Below, one piece after another: positions 21,228 to 32,835 of a stretch of DNA of 64,000 nt (its first letter is position 1; the number at the start of each line of letters is the position of its first letter). The DNA comes from Kalaharituber pfeilii (lineage: Eukaryota; Ascomycota; Pezizomycetes; Pezizales; Pezizaceae): NCBI GenBank assembly GCA_015179045.1, contig WHUZ01000010.1:124001-188000 (forward strand), in the 5' to 3' direction. Position numbers and translations under genes: made by a program. The notes beneath the pieces are model-generated. The model did no database searches, was not told where the DNA came from, and saw only the letters and a program-made list of their open reading frames with translations.

Positions 21228-22503
21228 GTCGGGGGTGGTTGGGGCGAGTGATCTGGCTTTGGAGCGTGGTGGTGAGGTCTGGGGGCGCGGAGTTGAGGTC
21301 TTGGGGCGGGGGGAGGGGGTGTGAGTGGGTTTCGTTTTGTGGTGGCAGGGGCGCCTGGGGGAGGGGGTGTCTTGACGACAGGCACCGTGGGGCGGATGTC
21401 GTCTTGGGTGACCGCAGGTGCTGTGGCAATTTTCTTTGCCTCTTTGTCGTCGAGTTGTCTCTTGAGGGCGTACGGGGTGGCAGACACCGCTTTACCCTTT
21501 CGTTTCCTGGTGTTTGCGGGCCCTGGGGTGGGCGCCGGCGTGGTTCCGGGAATCCGCTCCGCCGAGTGCTCTTCGTAGCATGTGGTGACGGGGCTGAATC
21601 CCAAATCTTCCATGGTGGACTGCACCGGAGGTATGTCAATATTGGTGATGGGGCTGAACCCCAATGGCTGTTGTGGTGGTGGGGAGGACTCTGGAAAAGG
21701 GTCATCTGGACCTCCGGCCTGAAGTTCGAACTCCTCGTGTATGTCGTCACAGAACTCCACCAAAAGAAACGACACTTCCGTCGGGTCGGCATCAGTTTGC
21801 ATGGTCCGTTTCCACCTTGCCGCTAATACCGTGCCCCAGGTAATGCCATGTCTATGCAGCATCTACCTGAGGGACTCCCAGTCTGGTATGTCGGGGGGCA
21901 TGTCTTTTGTTTCTCCTCCGCCGCTGGAGGAGGCGGGCGTGGCGGGGGAGAGTCCGGGGAGGGAGAGGGGGAGGCTGCGCTTTGTCTCTTCTTCACCACC
22001 GGAGGGGGCGGGAGAGGGATCGTGGGTGAAGGCGTGTAACGGCAGTCGTGGTCTAGTGCCCGTGGATGACGGCGGTCTACGGAGCGCAGGCAGGCAGGAG
22101 GCGGCAGGCGACGATTCAGCAGTTCGCAGCGGTAAGGCGGTTCACAGCAGTACAGCAGTTCAGCGGGTCGGCACAGCAGGTCTACTTAGTAGAAACTAAA
22201 TACAAGAGGTTGCGTAAAGAGAAAAGGAACGGGGAACACACAGCCATGAACACCACTTATATACACTTTTGAGACTGCAATACGCACTCAGGTCGCATCC
22301 TTTTTACCCGTATATATTGTACCGACATCCCGAAATGCTTGTCAGAGGTCACCTTTTAGCGTGAAGCTATTTACCCGGCTCGCTATACAATATCCCGTTA
22401 CAAGGCGTGGGTGAAGGCGAGGCGGGGGGGACTTCTGTCCTTCGGACCTTCTTTCCCTTCGGCATCCTATTCGTTGGTGGGTGGTGATCCGGGTCTGAGT
22501 GGA

Positions 22504-23215
22504 CAGGTTTGGCAGGCCCTATTCGACGGCGTGAGATGAGCCAGAATGAGCGGAATTTCACACGAACTGACGGCACGAGGTGATGCAGAATCAGCTGAAT
22601 TTGATAGATGTGGCAGCCCCGACCTGCCGGCGTGAGATGAGGTGGAATGAGCTGCATTTGATACGTATGGCAGTCCCGACCCGACGGCATGAGATGATGC
22701 AGAATGAGCTAAATTTGACATGTAGAGTTAGCCCGACCCGATGGCGTGAGATGAGGTAGAATGAGCTGAATTTGAGACGTATGGGAGCCCAGACCCCAGG
22801 CACGAGATGATGCAGAATGAGTTGAACTTGACAGGTTTTGCAGGCCCTATTCGACGGCGTGAGATGAGCCAGAGTGAGCTGAATTTCACACGTATCAGTA
22901 TGGCTGACAGGTATAGCAGGTATGGCCTGACGGCGTGAGATAAGGTCAAATTTGATAGGCGTGGCAGAGTCCGACCCGACATCGTTAGATGTGGTAGAAT
23001 GACCTCAGTTTGACAGGTATGGCAGGTCCGATCCGACGGGCGTGAGGTGAGGTAGAGTGAGCTTAATTTAACTTGGATGGCAGGTACGGCACGGCACATG
23101 AGGTAGAATGAGCAGAATTTGACAGTCATGGTAGCTATAGGCCTGACCAGATGGTATGAGATGAGGTAGAATGAGCTGAACTTGGCAGATATGCTAGCCG
23201 CAGGTCTTGGCATTT
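22504..23215. repeat. Degenerate ~60 bp satellite (array 2, right part)
   Basis: Same unit as 19850-20430 (gagatgaggtagaatgagct, gaatttgacaggtatggcag), continuing the interrupted array. Confidence 0.8.
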
Positions 23216-23431
23216 TTCTAATTGGGAAAGAAGGCCTTGGGCCGCTTGTAATTAACCCACCGCTCCTCAGCAAGCTGAGTTCGCTCCTGGGCACTCGCCC
23301 TCCACGAGTGCGATTGCATCTTCTGAATCTGCTTTCTCCGTGCAGTTGCAGTTGCTGAACACTCCACAGCTGGATAACAGTAGGATTACCAAGAGAACAT
23401 CACGAGAGCGTTAGGCAAGTTGAGCTATTCC

Positions 23432-24834
23432 GAACTCGAACACCACGTGCTCAGCGCCAGCGACAACCACTTCGACAGGACGAGCGCTCGGAAGCCACTC
23501 CGCAACCACAGCGTCCCCCCAGCGAAACCTACATAGATCGAAAGCTCTCAGTGCGCTGAGTCTTTAGATCTAATTTTTATTCCAAAAAACCCAATTCCTC
23601 AAGTTTCCCCCTTGGGGGTTAAGTTTTGAGGAAATTTTCAGCTCCTTACTCCGTTGCCAGCACACCACCATCCCTGACTTCTTGGCATTCCCACCATGGA
23701 TCCGACCAATAGATTCATGGCATTGGGCAGCCCAGCACCAAAAAACATGCCCGTAGGTGCCAAAACAACTCTGGCCAAGAGTACCCGTCTCGAGGCCCTA
23801 CTGTACAAGTCTATCGCAGATCGGCTCGGCGGAGTCAATATGTCCGATATGCTTGATGCCGTGGGGGATGTCATCGAACACATATATGCTTGCATAAAAG
23901 ACCAGAAGACAAGACCAAACTTTGAACCAACAGACAGGTTCCTGTGTGAAATCAGGAGTGTGCATCGCGTCATTGCTGCTCTTGCACTAGCGGTGAAGAC
24001 GGAATCATGCACAGAAATACACAATATGCACCTGAGGAAACCCTCAAAGGAAGGGGAATCACAGACTGATCCGGAGATACCACCAAAGCTATCTTATGCA
24101 GCAGTCATCTCCCAAAACATTCCGCCAAGCACACTCCCGAAGGGAACAAATCGGACCCACCTTCAGCGCCGCCACCAGAAAGCCGAACAAAGTCCACCGC
24201 TTCCCGATCCAAAAAAGCAAAAAGGGACAGAGTACCAGTCCCCCCAAGCAGGAAACGTCCAAAAAACCATCTCCAACACCATCTCTGAAGCCAATCCCAA
24301 AGGAAAGGACACTCCCGCAATCCGGTCGTGCCATTGTAGTGCATGGAATTGCGGTGACAAAGAAACTCGGGAAAGTAAGAGATTGGATGGAGACTGCGAA
24401 CCCCTGGATGGGAAAGATTGTTGCGGCAAGATGGTTGGTGAAGAAAGAGAGGAGGGAGGGAAAGAAGGCTAGCTCGGTTGTCATCTACCTGGAGGGGGAG
24501 GTGGAATCGGATAGCCAAACACCAGCGAAGGTAAGGTTGTCAGGCAAGTGGTACGATTCGTGCCTGTATGACTGGGACAGAAATTCAAAGGTGGACAGAA
24601 AGGGGAAGAGGAGGGACGTGGAGGAAATGGACTTGACGGCGTAATCTTTCATTTTTGGAGGAGCGGGTTGTCTCAGGGGTTTTATTTCCTCTATTCCCTT
24701 ATGAATTGTATATAGTGAGTTGTTTGTTTTTAGGTGCCTGTCTCCGGGCCATAAGGACTTCGGTCCAGGGACCCTGCCATGGCGAACAGCTGCAAGCGGG
24801 GTTACGTGAAATTAAAAAAAAAAAAAAAAAAAAA
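23432..24834 (+). mobile_element. ORF1-only LINE derivative, family A, complete copy 1
   Basis: 1403 bp unit flanked by an exact 13 bp duplication gttgagctattcc (23419-23431, 24835-24847). Order: leader with cgacaaccacttcgacagga, ORF1 from ATG at 23696 (MDPTNRFMALGSPAPKN), stop at about 24644, then 3' UTR, tail A and poly(A). No RT sequence lies between ORF1 and the 3' end. ORF1 switches frame in the linker near 24.13 kb, but the C-terminal domain is open from there to DVEEMDLTA. The copy at 37024-38404 is nearly identical over the whole length. The element ends 105 bp from the stop codon of the convergent LPMO gene. Confidence 0.88.
24772..24801 (+). other. Tail-A 3' hairpin (representative)
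   Basis: CCCTGC (24772-24777) can pair with GCGGGG (24796-24801), allowing one G-U. Inside, TGGC and GCTG can form a second short stem. Variants elsewhere keep pairing: TGGC/GCTA at 6.2 kb, AGGC/GCTT at 0.6 kb, and AGGCT/AGCCT at 63.98 kb. The poly(A) starts about 14 nt downstream. Likely the reverse-transcriptase recognition structure of this family. Confidence 0.6.
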
Positions 24835-24952
24835 GTTGAGCTATTCCCATATTTCACGAGCGCAATAAACATTTGTACATATATACATCCAAGAATCCTT
24901 CATAAACCCTACCTCCCCAAAGCCATAGTTTTAACGCATCCATATCGACCAC

Positions 24953-25723
24953 TTAACAGTCCCCTTGAGGCAAAACCAGGGGATATTCCCCATCTCCCTC
25001 CTCCACTTCTGGGCCCGGGTTCGGGAACAACACCTCCGCCTCCCTCCAGGGCGTCAAACACTGGTTCCCTGCGCTCTCGGACTGCTGTCCATGTCCTGGG
25101 GCCTTCAAATCCGCCACCAACATCTCCGGCCACTCCTCCCAGCCACTACCCTCGAGGGTTGGGGTGCCGCCGGTGATTTCAACCACAGCACAGTTGTGGT
25201 ACATTTCTTGCTCCCTGTTGAACCACGACCATGAGAAGATTGCCTGTCCCGACGGAGCATTAGCGGGGATGGTGAAGAGAAAGTCCTGGCCCTGATCGTT
25301 GGTGCGATGGGGGCAAGAGCCGGGGAAGGACTTCAGGACCCGGAAGGTCTGGCCTTGGTCGTAGGACAGGGAGACTTGTGAGGAGCCGCCGTAGTGAGGA
25401 GAGGAACCCCCGAGGCTGATTTGTGAATGAGCGGTCAGTACTCGTTTGTAGAAACAACGGCTGCTGGGATACTTCTAGGAAAGTGACTGGACGAATGCTT
25501 ACGTAAACCGTTGCTGGGTCCCTGCCTGCCACGTAGCCTCTACCGGCGCAATACCAAGATCCTTTAGGTGTCCTCTGCAGGGGAAAGTGTTCTCGTTGAC
25601 CCAGAAGTCATAGTTGGGGTCCGTATCGAGATTTATCGGCTTGGGGTAAGTAAGATGCATGTGTGCGGACGTTGTAGCCAACAAAAGGGCAGCGGCGAGA
25701 AGAGCGATGCGTTGTCCAAACAT
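24953..25723 (-). CDS. Secreted lytic polysaccharide monooxygenase-like protein (AA11 type)
   Basis: Two exons, 25723-25503 and 25415-24953, with an 87 bp GT-AG intron containing a tactgac branch-like site; 227 residues. The first 20 residues (MFGQRIALLAAALLLATTSA) are a signal peptide, and cleavage exposes His1 of HMHLTYPKPIN. LPMOs need this N-terminal His for the copper histidine brace. The second brace histidine is probably in SSPHYGGSSQVSLSYDQG. Then follow TFRVLKSFPGSCP, FSWSWFN, EMYHNCAVVEITGG and EVLFPNPGPEVEE, in the order known from AA11 proteins, which oxidise chitin. No carbohydrate-binding module, linker or GPI signal. The shorter SPHYGGS loop differs from the usual GHGGGSCQ, so substrate is uncertain. 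An ORF1-only retroelement lies just beyond its 3' end. Confidence 0.85.
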
Positions 25724-25739
25724 TATTATGATGTGCAAA

Positions 25740-27545
25740 GGAACAGAAGTAAAGAGAGGAGACCGAGTTTCTTGCTGCGTGCGAGATGTTCAGTGTAGAA
25801 TGTAAATGTGAAGTATAATGCTGGTACCAGACCGCTGGGATCTCAGATCCGAATTGAATGCGAAAATCAATGAAGGAGGGAAAGAACGATAAGGTCACTG
25901 CCCAGCAGCTGTTCTAATCAGTCGTATATTGATAACTGTCGTTGTTTGTTTGTTTTGTTTCTCCCAAATCCAGGTGAAGGTCCATACTTTATATAGGTAA
26001 GTAATTATAACCCGCCCCAATAGCTGCCAATCTGATCATAGCTGTTTCCGGTATGCTCTTTTTCCATTTTCGGCTAGCGAAATGTAATGTCATCTTGCTG
26101 ATCCACATGCGAAACAAGGGGCGATCAAACACAGGGGCAGGAGCAACCAGCCAGTGGCCCCCCACAAAATAACATGTCAGATACGGCACAGCTTTTCAGG
26201 GCTCCCGTAAGTTGAATGCAGGGAAAATGTTCTTGTACCTGAATAGTTGCCGAAGGCTTGGCACGCTCACCGTGAGGTTTTCCGAAACCCCGCGATTGGG
26301 CTTTGTACAAGTTTTTTGTCAAATTTTACTACTTACATCTCGTGAAGTCATACGAAAAGGCGGTTGACAGCGCCACCGGGAAAATGAACTTGTGACGGTT
26401 AAGGCTGACTGTACTGTTCGTTCGCGAACGTTCCTTTGTAGATACAGTATTCAGGGCAGTCGCCCCAGGGCGCTCCAACTATTCCAGTGCCGACCGGCAG
26501 CTAACTGTCCGAACCCCATAACATAACCTGCCCTGAAACAAACTTTGCACATTGCAACCAATCACGTAGCGAACGTCAGGATAGAGTGTTTACTTGTGCG
26601 ACAACAAGACCAAACTGTGTGCCAACTATCAATCTGTATGGCTGTAGCGCACATGTACCGGGGAACGTGGACGCATATTAATTCGAGATGCACAACCTGC
26701 ATGGTCGGGCGGGATACTAGTAAAAATAGCCTGGTTGTTGCAGGAAGCGAATTTTTCACGATGCGGAGAGAGACAGCGCAAAGCTTTGTGTTTCACGATT
26801 AGGCTCAGTGATGATCTGTTTGGCTCCCGAATCTGATACAGTGTCTTGCGGCGTACATCCTGTAATAATAAGTGATGTCATCCGTCGTGTAAACTCCGTA
26901 CTAGGAACATAATGTTTGGAACGCCGGCAAGAGATGCAGTTGTGCCGAGCCATTCGTAACAGGGATTCAGTCGTCGCTGGGAACGTCTGTTACGAATGGC
27001 CCGGCATACAGTCGTGCTCGGAATTAACCAACGCTTGGCGGTCTTCTAACTGCATCGCAACAATTTCAGCTCTTTTCTCCTCGTTTCAGAACTATTTTAT
27101 TTATTTTATCTTATTTTATTCTATTTTATTTTATCAATCTTTTAATTTTCGTTCACAATATTATATTTTTATGTTTTTAAATGGTGGTTATATAAACACA
27201 TGACCAAAGACAGTAGTGTGTCACGTACGTTGTGTGACAAATTGTTGCCGACCAATTTGTAATTGCCTACTAAAGTTTATGCAGTATCGGAGATATCAAA
27301 TTGAGAGAGGGACAAAAAGGTTCGGTGAGCTTCAAGTACCGAAAGTGATAATCCCGTCTAGTACTAGTATCAGATGGCATACCATGTACGTGCGCAGTTT
27401 ACTTCTAAGCTTACATCATCATCACTGCGCCCCGATCCTAGAATTGGTGCATTATTCACTGCTTCGGAAAGTGTTGGAACGCCGCATAAAGCGTATGCGC
27501 TATTCGCCTTTTGAAGTACTGCAAATTTTTATGCAGCGTTCCAAT
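25740..27545. other. Intergenic, no gene recognised; one hairpin and a TTTTA microsatellite
   Basis: No convincing coding frame. A TTTTA-rich microsatellite lies at about 27092-27137, and a perfect-looking hairpin at 26943-27006 is listed separately. Confidence 0.4.
26943..27006. repeat. Inverted repeat, 20 bp arms, 24 bp loop
   Basis: Arms tgccgagccattcgtaacag (26943-26962) and ctgttacgaatggcccggca (26987-27006) are complementary except for one position. No A-rich tail or coding frame nearby. Could be a remnant of a foldback element or a cruciform-forming site. Confidence 0.7.
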
Positions 27546-27549
27546 ACTT

Positions 27550-27730
27550 TCCGAACCAGCGAGGACGTACTGTAATTCACCACAACGCGGTATACACCAT
27601 ATCCCGACGCATGTTTTACACAACATATATCTCAACCACCAGAATAGAGTATGGCATCCAGCTTGTGGAGGAGTTAAACGAAGGACTAGTCTTCATTCTG
27701 CACGTTATCTTCTTCAGAATTGATGTTTCA
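27550..27730 (+). repeat. Dispersed repeat, inverted relative to 29270-29465
   Basis: Shares cgtactgtaattcaccacaa, gtatacaccat and tctcaaccaccagaa with the reverse complement of 29270-29465 at roughly 75-80 percent by eye. The two copies face each other across an ORF1-only element. Class unknown. Confidence 0.55.
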
Positions 27731-27931
27731 AAGGGCCGCCGCCAAGGGGCTTATGATTCCATGAAATTCACATCATATATTGGTATAGGCTTGGCATGTA
27801 TTTTTCGCTGTAATACCACTTGTATTGAATTCAACTTATCACACCTGATTAAATTTAATAAAAACAGTAGGACACTTGAATATCAATATTTTACCTTATT
27901 CAGAGGTGTGAGAGGCAGACCAAGAAAATTT

Positions 27932-29023
27932 CTAGAGGAGTGGTGGAGTTGTTCACGGAGGTTACATTCTCATCGAAATTCGAGACCCATGCGAGATCTC
28001 CGGAAGATCCACTCCCAGACTGACTGGCTGCCCCCCCCACAACCCCCTCATCTGACACACGGGGGCTCAGCCCATCACCACCATCGTTGACACGCCTCCG
28101 GTGCAACCCACCACGGAAGAGCTGGGATTCAGCACCATCATCACCTGCTCGGAAGAGCCACCTGTGGAGCAGATTCCCGGAACCACACCGGTGCCCACCC
28201 CGGGCCCCGTAAACACCTCCGCCACTCGAACCACAGAGGTCGCGGCCAAGATGAGGAAGCGAAAAGGTAAAGTGGCGTCAGCCCAAGGGCCGTATGCCCT
28301 CAAGCGAAGACTTGACGACACGGAAGTACAGAAAATAGCCACCGCACCACAGGTCGGGACCTCAGCTGCCGACAGCACCCCCGTCAGCACCGCAACCGTT
28401 ACCCCCTCAGCCCCCACGCCCAACTCCACGCCCATACCGAAACCCAAAACCTCTCAAACCACAAGAGCCAGATTCCTGACATACCCATCTACTCCCGGTG
28501 CACCTCGCCGTAGCGGTATGCGAGTAATGAAATAAAAAAAAAAAAAAAAAAAAAAACTCCCGGTGCCACCACTCCGAAATACAGCATCGTTGTACATGGA
28601 ATAGCCCTGAGGAAGGACCTCGGGAATGTCTGGAGATGGATGGAAGCAGACAACAAGGACATAAAAAGGATTACGGGGATCAGATGGCTAATCAAGAAGA
28701 CGACATTGAGGGAGGAGGGTAAGAAGACAAGTTCGCTAGTCGTGTATCTGGAGGACACAGTGCAAGCAGACTGGGTGAGACTAGGCGGAAAATGGCTGAG
28801 AGCTTGCAAGTACGAGTGGGACAGAGGACGACGATAGGCAAAGGATGTCCCTCGTATCGGCTCAGACTACTCAATGCTCCATCCACAAAACTAGTGAGAG
28901 TCGTGGGTTCTACATGTTATCTAGTTTATTGTTGCTTTTCCTTTTCCATTATTTTTTATGTAACTAAACCTCGCCATAGGCTATAGGGCGGCATGCGAGT
29001 AATGATATAAAAAAAAAAAAAAA
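27932..29023 (+). mobile_element. ORF1-only LINE derivative, tail B
   Basis: 5'-truncated ORF1 beginning near 27.94 kb. The Pro-rich middle (ELGFSTIITCSEE, EQIPGTTPVPTPGP, KRKGKVASAQGPYALK) runs to about 28.5 kb. After the micro-insertion at 28503-28555 comes the RNA-binding C-terminus (IVVHGIALRKDLGNVWRW, EEGKKTSSLVVYLED, YEWDRGRR stop at about 28837). A 130 bp 3' UTR, tail B and poly(A) follow to 29023, with no RT. Possible duplication aaaatttct (27923-27931 and right after the poly(A)), partly ambiguous because of the A run. Apart from the insertion the ORF1 frame is open from about 28.08 kb. Confidence 0.75.
28503..28555 (+). mobile_element. Tail-B micro-insertion, 53 bp
   Basis: Flanked by an exact 11 bp duplication actcccggtgc (28492-28502, 28556-28566). 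Begins acctcgccgtagc, four bases before the hairpin, and lacks part of the hairpin loop (cgccgtagcggtatgcgag). Sits in the ORF1 linker of the surrounding element. Confidence 0.87.
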
Positions 29024-29269
29024 TTTCTCATGGAAATTGTATGTAATAGTTGTATCGGAGAACTACCGACAATAGCAATTTGATGTATGGACTAGGCATT
29101 ATACAACCTTAAGCCAATTAAAACCTTAAATATCACAAGGCCTATTGAGGATACAGTCTAGCTACAATTCTATGGCGTTTATCGTGAGCGGTGAAGGAAG
29201 TAGTGCATTTGTATGAGAATTGCATATAAATGTATGCCAGTACATCAATGAAAATGTCATTGTACCATT

Positions 29270-29465
29270 AATGTCTTTTCGGAGCAAGTAGAGGTATTAA
29301 AGATGAAGAATTACCCTTATTTGTTCCCCCCGAAAAGTGCATACAAAATTCTTTTCTAGTGGTTGAGGTAAATGTTGCTGCGCATGGTCCGTTTTGGTAT
29401 AGAACATGTCTCAGGACGTGGTGTACGTCGTGTTGTGGCGAATTACAGTAGGTCCAGACTAATTC
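29270..29465 (-). repeat. Inverted partner of the repeat at 27550-27730
   Basis: On the minus strand contains ctactgtaattcgccacaac, gtacaccacg and acctcaaccactagaa in the same order as the 27.55 kb copy, with one ~24 bp indel. Confidence 0.55.
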
Positions 29466-29898
29466 ACAGGTACAATAAAACCACTTTGTTTGATGCAATG
29501 CAGAGAAGGAACTGATGTCATTGAAAAGAACGTCTTCAACTGGATACAACATTAAAGTCCAAAATTATCCCCGCCAGGATTTCTGTTGCCGCCTTCAAAA
29601 CTCAAAAAGCTTTAGTCCAAATCATTGCTCCCAATGCTTCCATCTTTTTTTTTATATAGATTTTTTTTTTTTTACCTTTTTTTTTTTTTTTTTTTTTTTT
29701 TTCGTACTTGTGCCGTCCAAGCAAAAAGGATAATAGACTTTCCGATCAATCCTGAAACGAAGTCAACGAATGCCGCTGGTAATCCTATTGGTAGACAAAG
29801 TCTTCCTTCAATCTAGATTCCACTACTGCTGGTGTTTCTTGCTGTGAGGATAAGGAAGTTAGTGCTTGTGAACTTAACTGCAGGAGGACAAGGTTGGC

Positions 29899-31222
29899 CT
29901 ACGGTGAGTCATAAACATAAGAGAAGTAACCGGTTTCTCTGTCTTGGTAGATAACAACATTGTCTGGTTCACGGCTAACAGCTGCAAGTTTGCTCTCTTT
30001 GAAAACGTTTGGAAAGTTGACCACCCGATGTGGACTGCGATCCCACTTCGAATTTTTGTCTCGAGAGGTACCCCAAACACTACCTTGGTTGTCTAAGTAG
30101 TAAACTGTAATCCTGTTGTCCCCTGCGCCTGCAACTATCGCTAGCGGAGAATTGAAGCGCACATCAAAGAGATATGGAATATTTTCTCCCGATGATGGCG
30201 GTTCGTTCGGCTCTACCATTGTAACTGGTTATTAGCAACAACCATAGTTGTACCCTACACCATGTTTACTACATACCTTTGAGCTGACGAAATACAAGCA
30301 CATTCGCGTGGTTATCCACTGCATTATAAACAATATAACGCTTTCCTTCATATACACATGCCGCCATATTGGTATCAGACTTGAGGTCCGAAAATTGAAT
30401 GTATGCAACGCCTCTGACATCTTGCTCAACTGTTGAACCCCTGCGTACACGTAACTTGGAATTCAGCACATGAGCAGCAAAATGTTATAACGACAACCAG
30501 GGAGTACGATGTCATACCCTGGGATCTGGTAGACTACTCGAGTCCTGTAGAGATCCTGTGAAGTAAGTGCAAGCTTTGAGTCGGCAGTCGGGATACCAAT
30601 TGTATGATAACATTCGCAGCTGACTTCCAGCAATTGAGATGCCGTCTTATCGACATCCCCTGTCCCCGACTTCAGTTCTGCAATAGTGTAAACAAGTTGC
30701 TATGAGTTTGATTATGGTTAGCATTTCCACCTCTACTCAAGAGCTATGAATGCCACAGGAAGTGGTATAAAACATTGGGAAATGGCTCTAGGAAAAGATG
30801 GCACCATCTCCCCAGAATCATGTAAGCTGAGCGATTGAGACGGCGAGCAGAAATTTAGTTGTAATGTACAATATGCTGGGATACATGCAGTGAGAGATGA
30901 AAAATACGAAAAAAAAAGAAGAAAGTAACAATGTCGAACATACCTGAATCGGGAACGGCCATAAAGTAGGTGGACAAAAAGCTATACTTCCGAGAGTAGC
31001 TGTGATGGGGGTAGGTCCCTCTGGCAGCTCGGGGATATAATGGAATTTATCAATGTGTTTCTTGTCGGCAAGAGGTGATCTGTAAATTGTACGGTCGGAA
31101 CCTTGCCAAAAGATAACAATATCTAGATCTGAGTTTCCAGATTCCTGCGCCCCTGGGATAGTGGGCTCAATCGCTGCCACGTATGAACCTGGGAGAGGCG
31201 TTATTTTTTCTACATCGGCCAT
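29899..31222 (-). CDS. Fungal fucose-specific lectin-like protein
   Basis: Multi-exon minus-strand gene. Exon 1 is 31222-30944 (MADVEKITPLPGSYVAAIEP, WQGSDRTIYRSPL). Exon 2 starts near 30669 (GTGDVDKTASQLLEVSCECY, ending YQIPGYDI). Exon 3 is 30454-30277 (VAYIQFSDLK, NMAACVYEGKRYIVYNA, LVFRQLKG). Exon 4 is 30224-29899 (ITVYYLDNQGSVW, KLAAVSREPDNVVIYQDRET). The repeated pattern of a hydrophobic strand, YY/YxD, then a Trp near SxW matches the blades of the fungal fucose-lectin beta-propeller family, whose members bind L-fucosylated glycans. No signal peptide, typical for these lectins. The exon 1-2 intron (~270 bp) is long and a small exon may be missing. The exon 2 donor (gtactc) is uncertain. 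Exon 3-4 phases agree. Confidence 0.72.
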
Positions 31223-32035
31223 GGCTTTCGGCAAGAGTTTTATAAGGAGATTAACGCCTAAAATAATGAATTGAGGAAGAAAGCTCGAGAAGATTTGATT
31301 TGGAACAATCGTAGGATGCTGAGTAGATGGATGTGGACTTGTTCGGGGCAGCTGGGATTACTTTTATATTCTCTGAGGCCTCTTCTACACCTCGCTCGCT
31401 GTTAGTTATACAACCTCAGCCTGTTGCGGGCTGCTACACTGACGAATTCTTCCCTTGCTTCGAAACGCCAGTTTCCAAAACGTAACTGATTGCACACATA
31501 TTCGTAAGTTCACATGCTCTATGGTCCTTGCTTTTTTCTTTTTTTTCTTTTTTTTTTTCTTTTTTTTTTTTGCTGCTTCAGCTGCTCTTTCCAAATGACT
31601 TGGACTCAGCTGAGTACTGCAGCTTTTTGCGCTTGTTGCAGTTCATGATACTCAGCTGCACATTACGGTGTCCAATGCAAACTGAAAGTCAAACTTTACA
31701 AACCATTTCGCAATCGCTTCAGCTACATTCATATTTGACGTGAGTTAGATTGCGGATCCCGCTCAATCTTGTCTCGGCAGCCTAATTATTCCCAGAAATG
31801 TTTTTGTGTAAGGAGGTATATACGTCAACTACTTTCCCATACTTAGATGGGATGAATGTGGTATTCGCATCCTGCAGAAATATATTGGAATGATTGGCTT
31901 ATAATTCACCTCATTTAATATTACCTAAAGCATTGAAATTCACACATGAAGGATTGGGCTTAGGGGAGTATTCCTATCAAATCCTCCCTAAATAGAGGCA
32001 TAGCAAATTCAGTTCATGTTGGGATGAGGAATATT
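31223..32035. other. Spacer upstream of the lectin gene, no gene recognised
   Basis: Presumed promoter side of the lectin gene. It contains a T/C-rich run at about 31530-31570. No insertion with duplications found. Confidence 0.35.
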
Positions 32036-32215
32036 CAGGTCCGCTCGCAAACGGACCTCTCCATCCGTGAGCAGGCTGAGTTCGCGAGAGAGCCAGTCTG
32101 GTTGCAAATAAATCTTTTTCTGATCACAGGCAAAAGGTTTTCTACAATAGCGGATTTTTTTACATGGTGTTATACCTTTGATTCTCTTCTGTCATCTACA
32201 CATCGATTCTCAAAG
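32036..32215. repeat. Dispersed repeat shared with 14266-14390
   Basis: Contains ggtccgctcgc and the gttttctacaatagcgga... block found near 14.3 kb, with an extra ~60 bp in this copy. Non-coding. Confidence 0.5.
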
Positions 32216-32835
32216 AAAACACATATTATAATCTTGCATGAAGGTCATAGGCTCATAATGCCAATAGCCTAAGTTAGTACTATCACTTCCTGTTTCACCA
32301 CGCGTATCGATGTTTCCCGAACATATCCGCATTGTGTAGTATCACATAGTCTTGTGTCCCGGCCCAACCAAAAAAATAGGAAATATCGCCTAAAATAGTA
32401 AATATCACTTGAGGTAGAACCTCTTCGGTTAGGCACATTCTGCCTGCGGCTCTCGGACCGCATTCAGGCCATAAACTTTGGCGCCATAACAGCAAGACAA
32501 AGTCTACGTAATTCGATTGTTGGAATGTCGTACAGGACTGTCTCAATGATTATCAGCTATTGCATAGCTGCTGCAGTAACACACTCGTCAGGACCATACT
32601 AGTACAATTACCTTTTACAGTTGGGATATTTCGGGAATGTCTGCAAGGTTGCTGAATTATGGCAAATAGAGTCTCTGGACTGTATGCATGAAGAATTTTC
32701 ATCATGCCCTCAAGATCATTAGAGACTTCACACCCACAGTCACTGATACTAAGCCACCACCGCCGTCGACAAATGCCCTGCGGTATAGGTACTGTGTAAC
32801 GGGAAAACAACACTACTTGCGACCAAAATAACATA

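Larger units (their letters stand above)
20699..22503 (-). mobile_element. ORF1-only LINE derivative, tail B, with two nested insertions
   Basis: Poly(T) at 20699-20718, inverted tail B and a short 3' UTR are followed on the minus strand by ORF1: C-terminal part 20.85-21.12 kb (VHGIGLRKDLGNVRRWLEAS, EEGNKASS), interrupted by insertions at 20923-20980 and 21140-21227. The Pro-rich middle and N-terminal part lie at 21.24-21.86 kb (LGFSPVTTCYEE, ERIPGTTPAPTPGP, RKRKGKAV). The same middle region occurs on the plus strand at 28.1-28.5 kb. An upstream MPKGKKVRRTEVPPAS near 22.46 kb may be an N-terminus. The right boundary is set where satellite resumes (gacaggtt on both sides) and is approximate. 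Frameshifts are present. Confidence 0.65.

Noticed and set aside
21200..21826. Plus-strand Gly/Trp-rich frame
   Set aside because: Antisense shadow of the Pro-rich ORF1 linker encoded on the minus strand.
19860..23290. Long minus-strand open frames in the satellite arrays (repeated LPYLSNSAHSASSH-like peptides)
   Set aside because: They follow the ~60 bp repeat unit and its lack of stops; units vary by frame-breaking indels and no start or domain is present.
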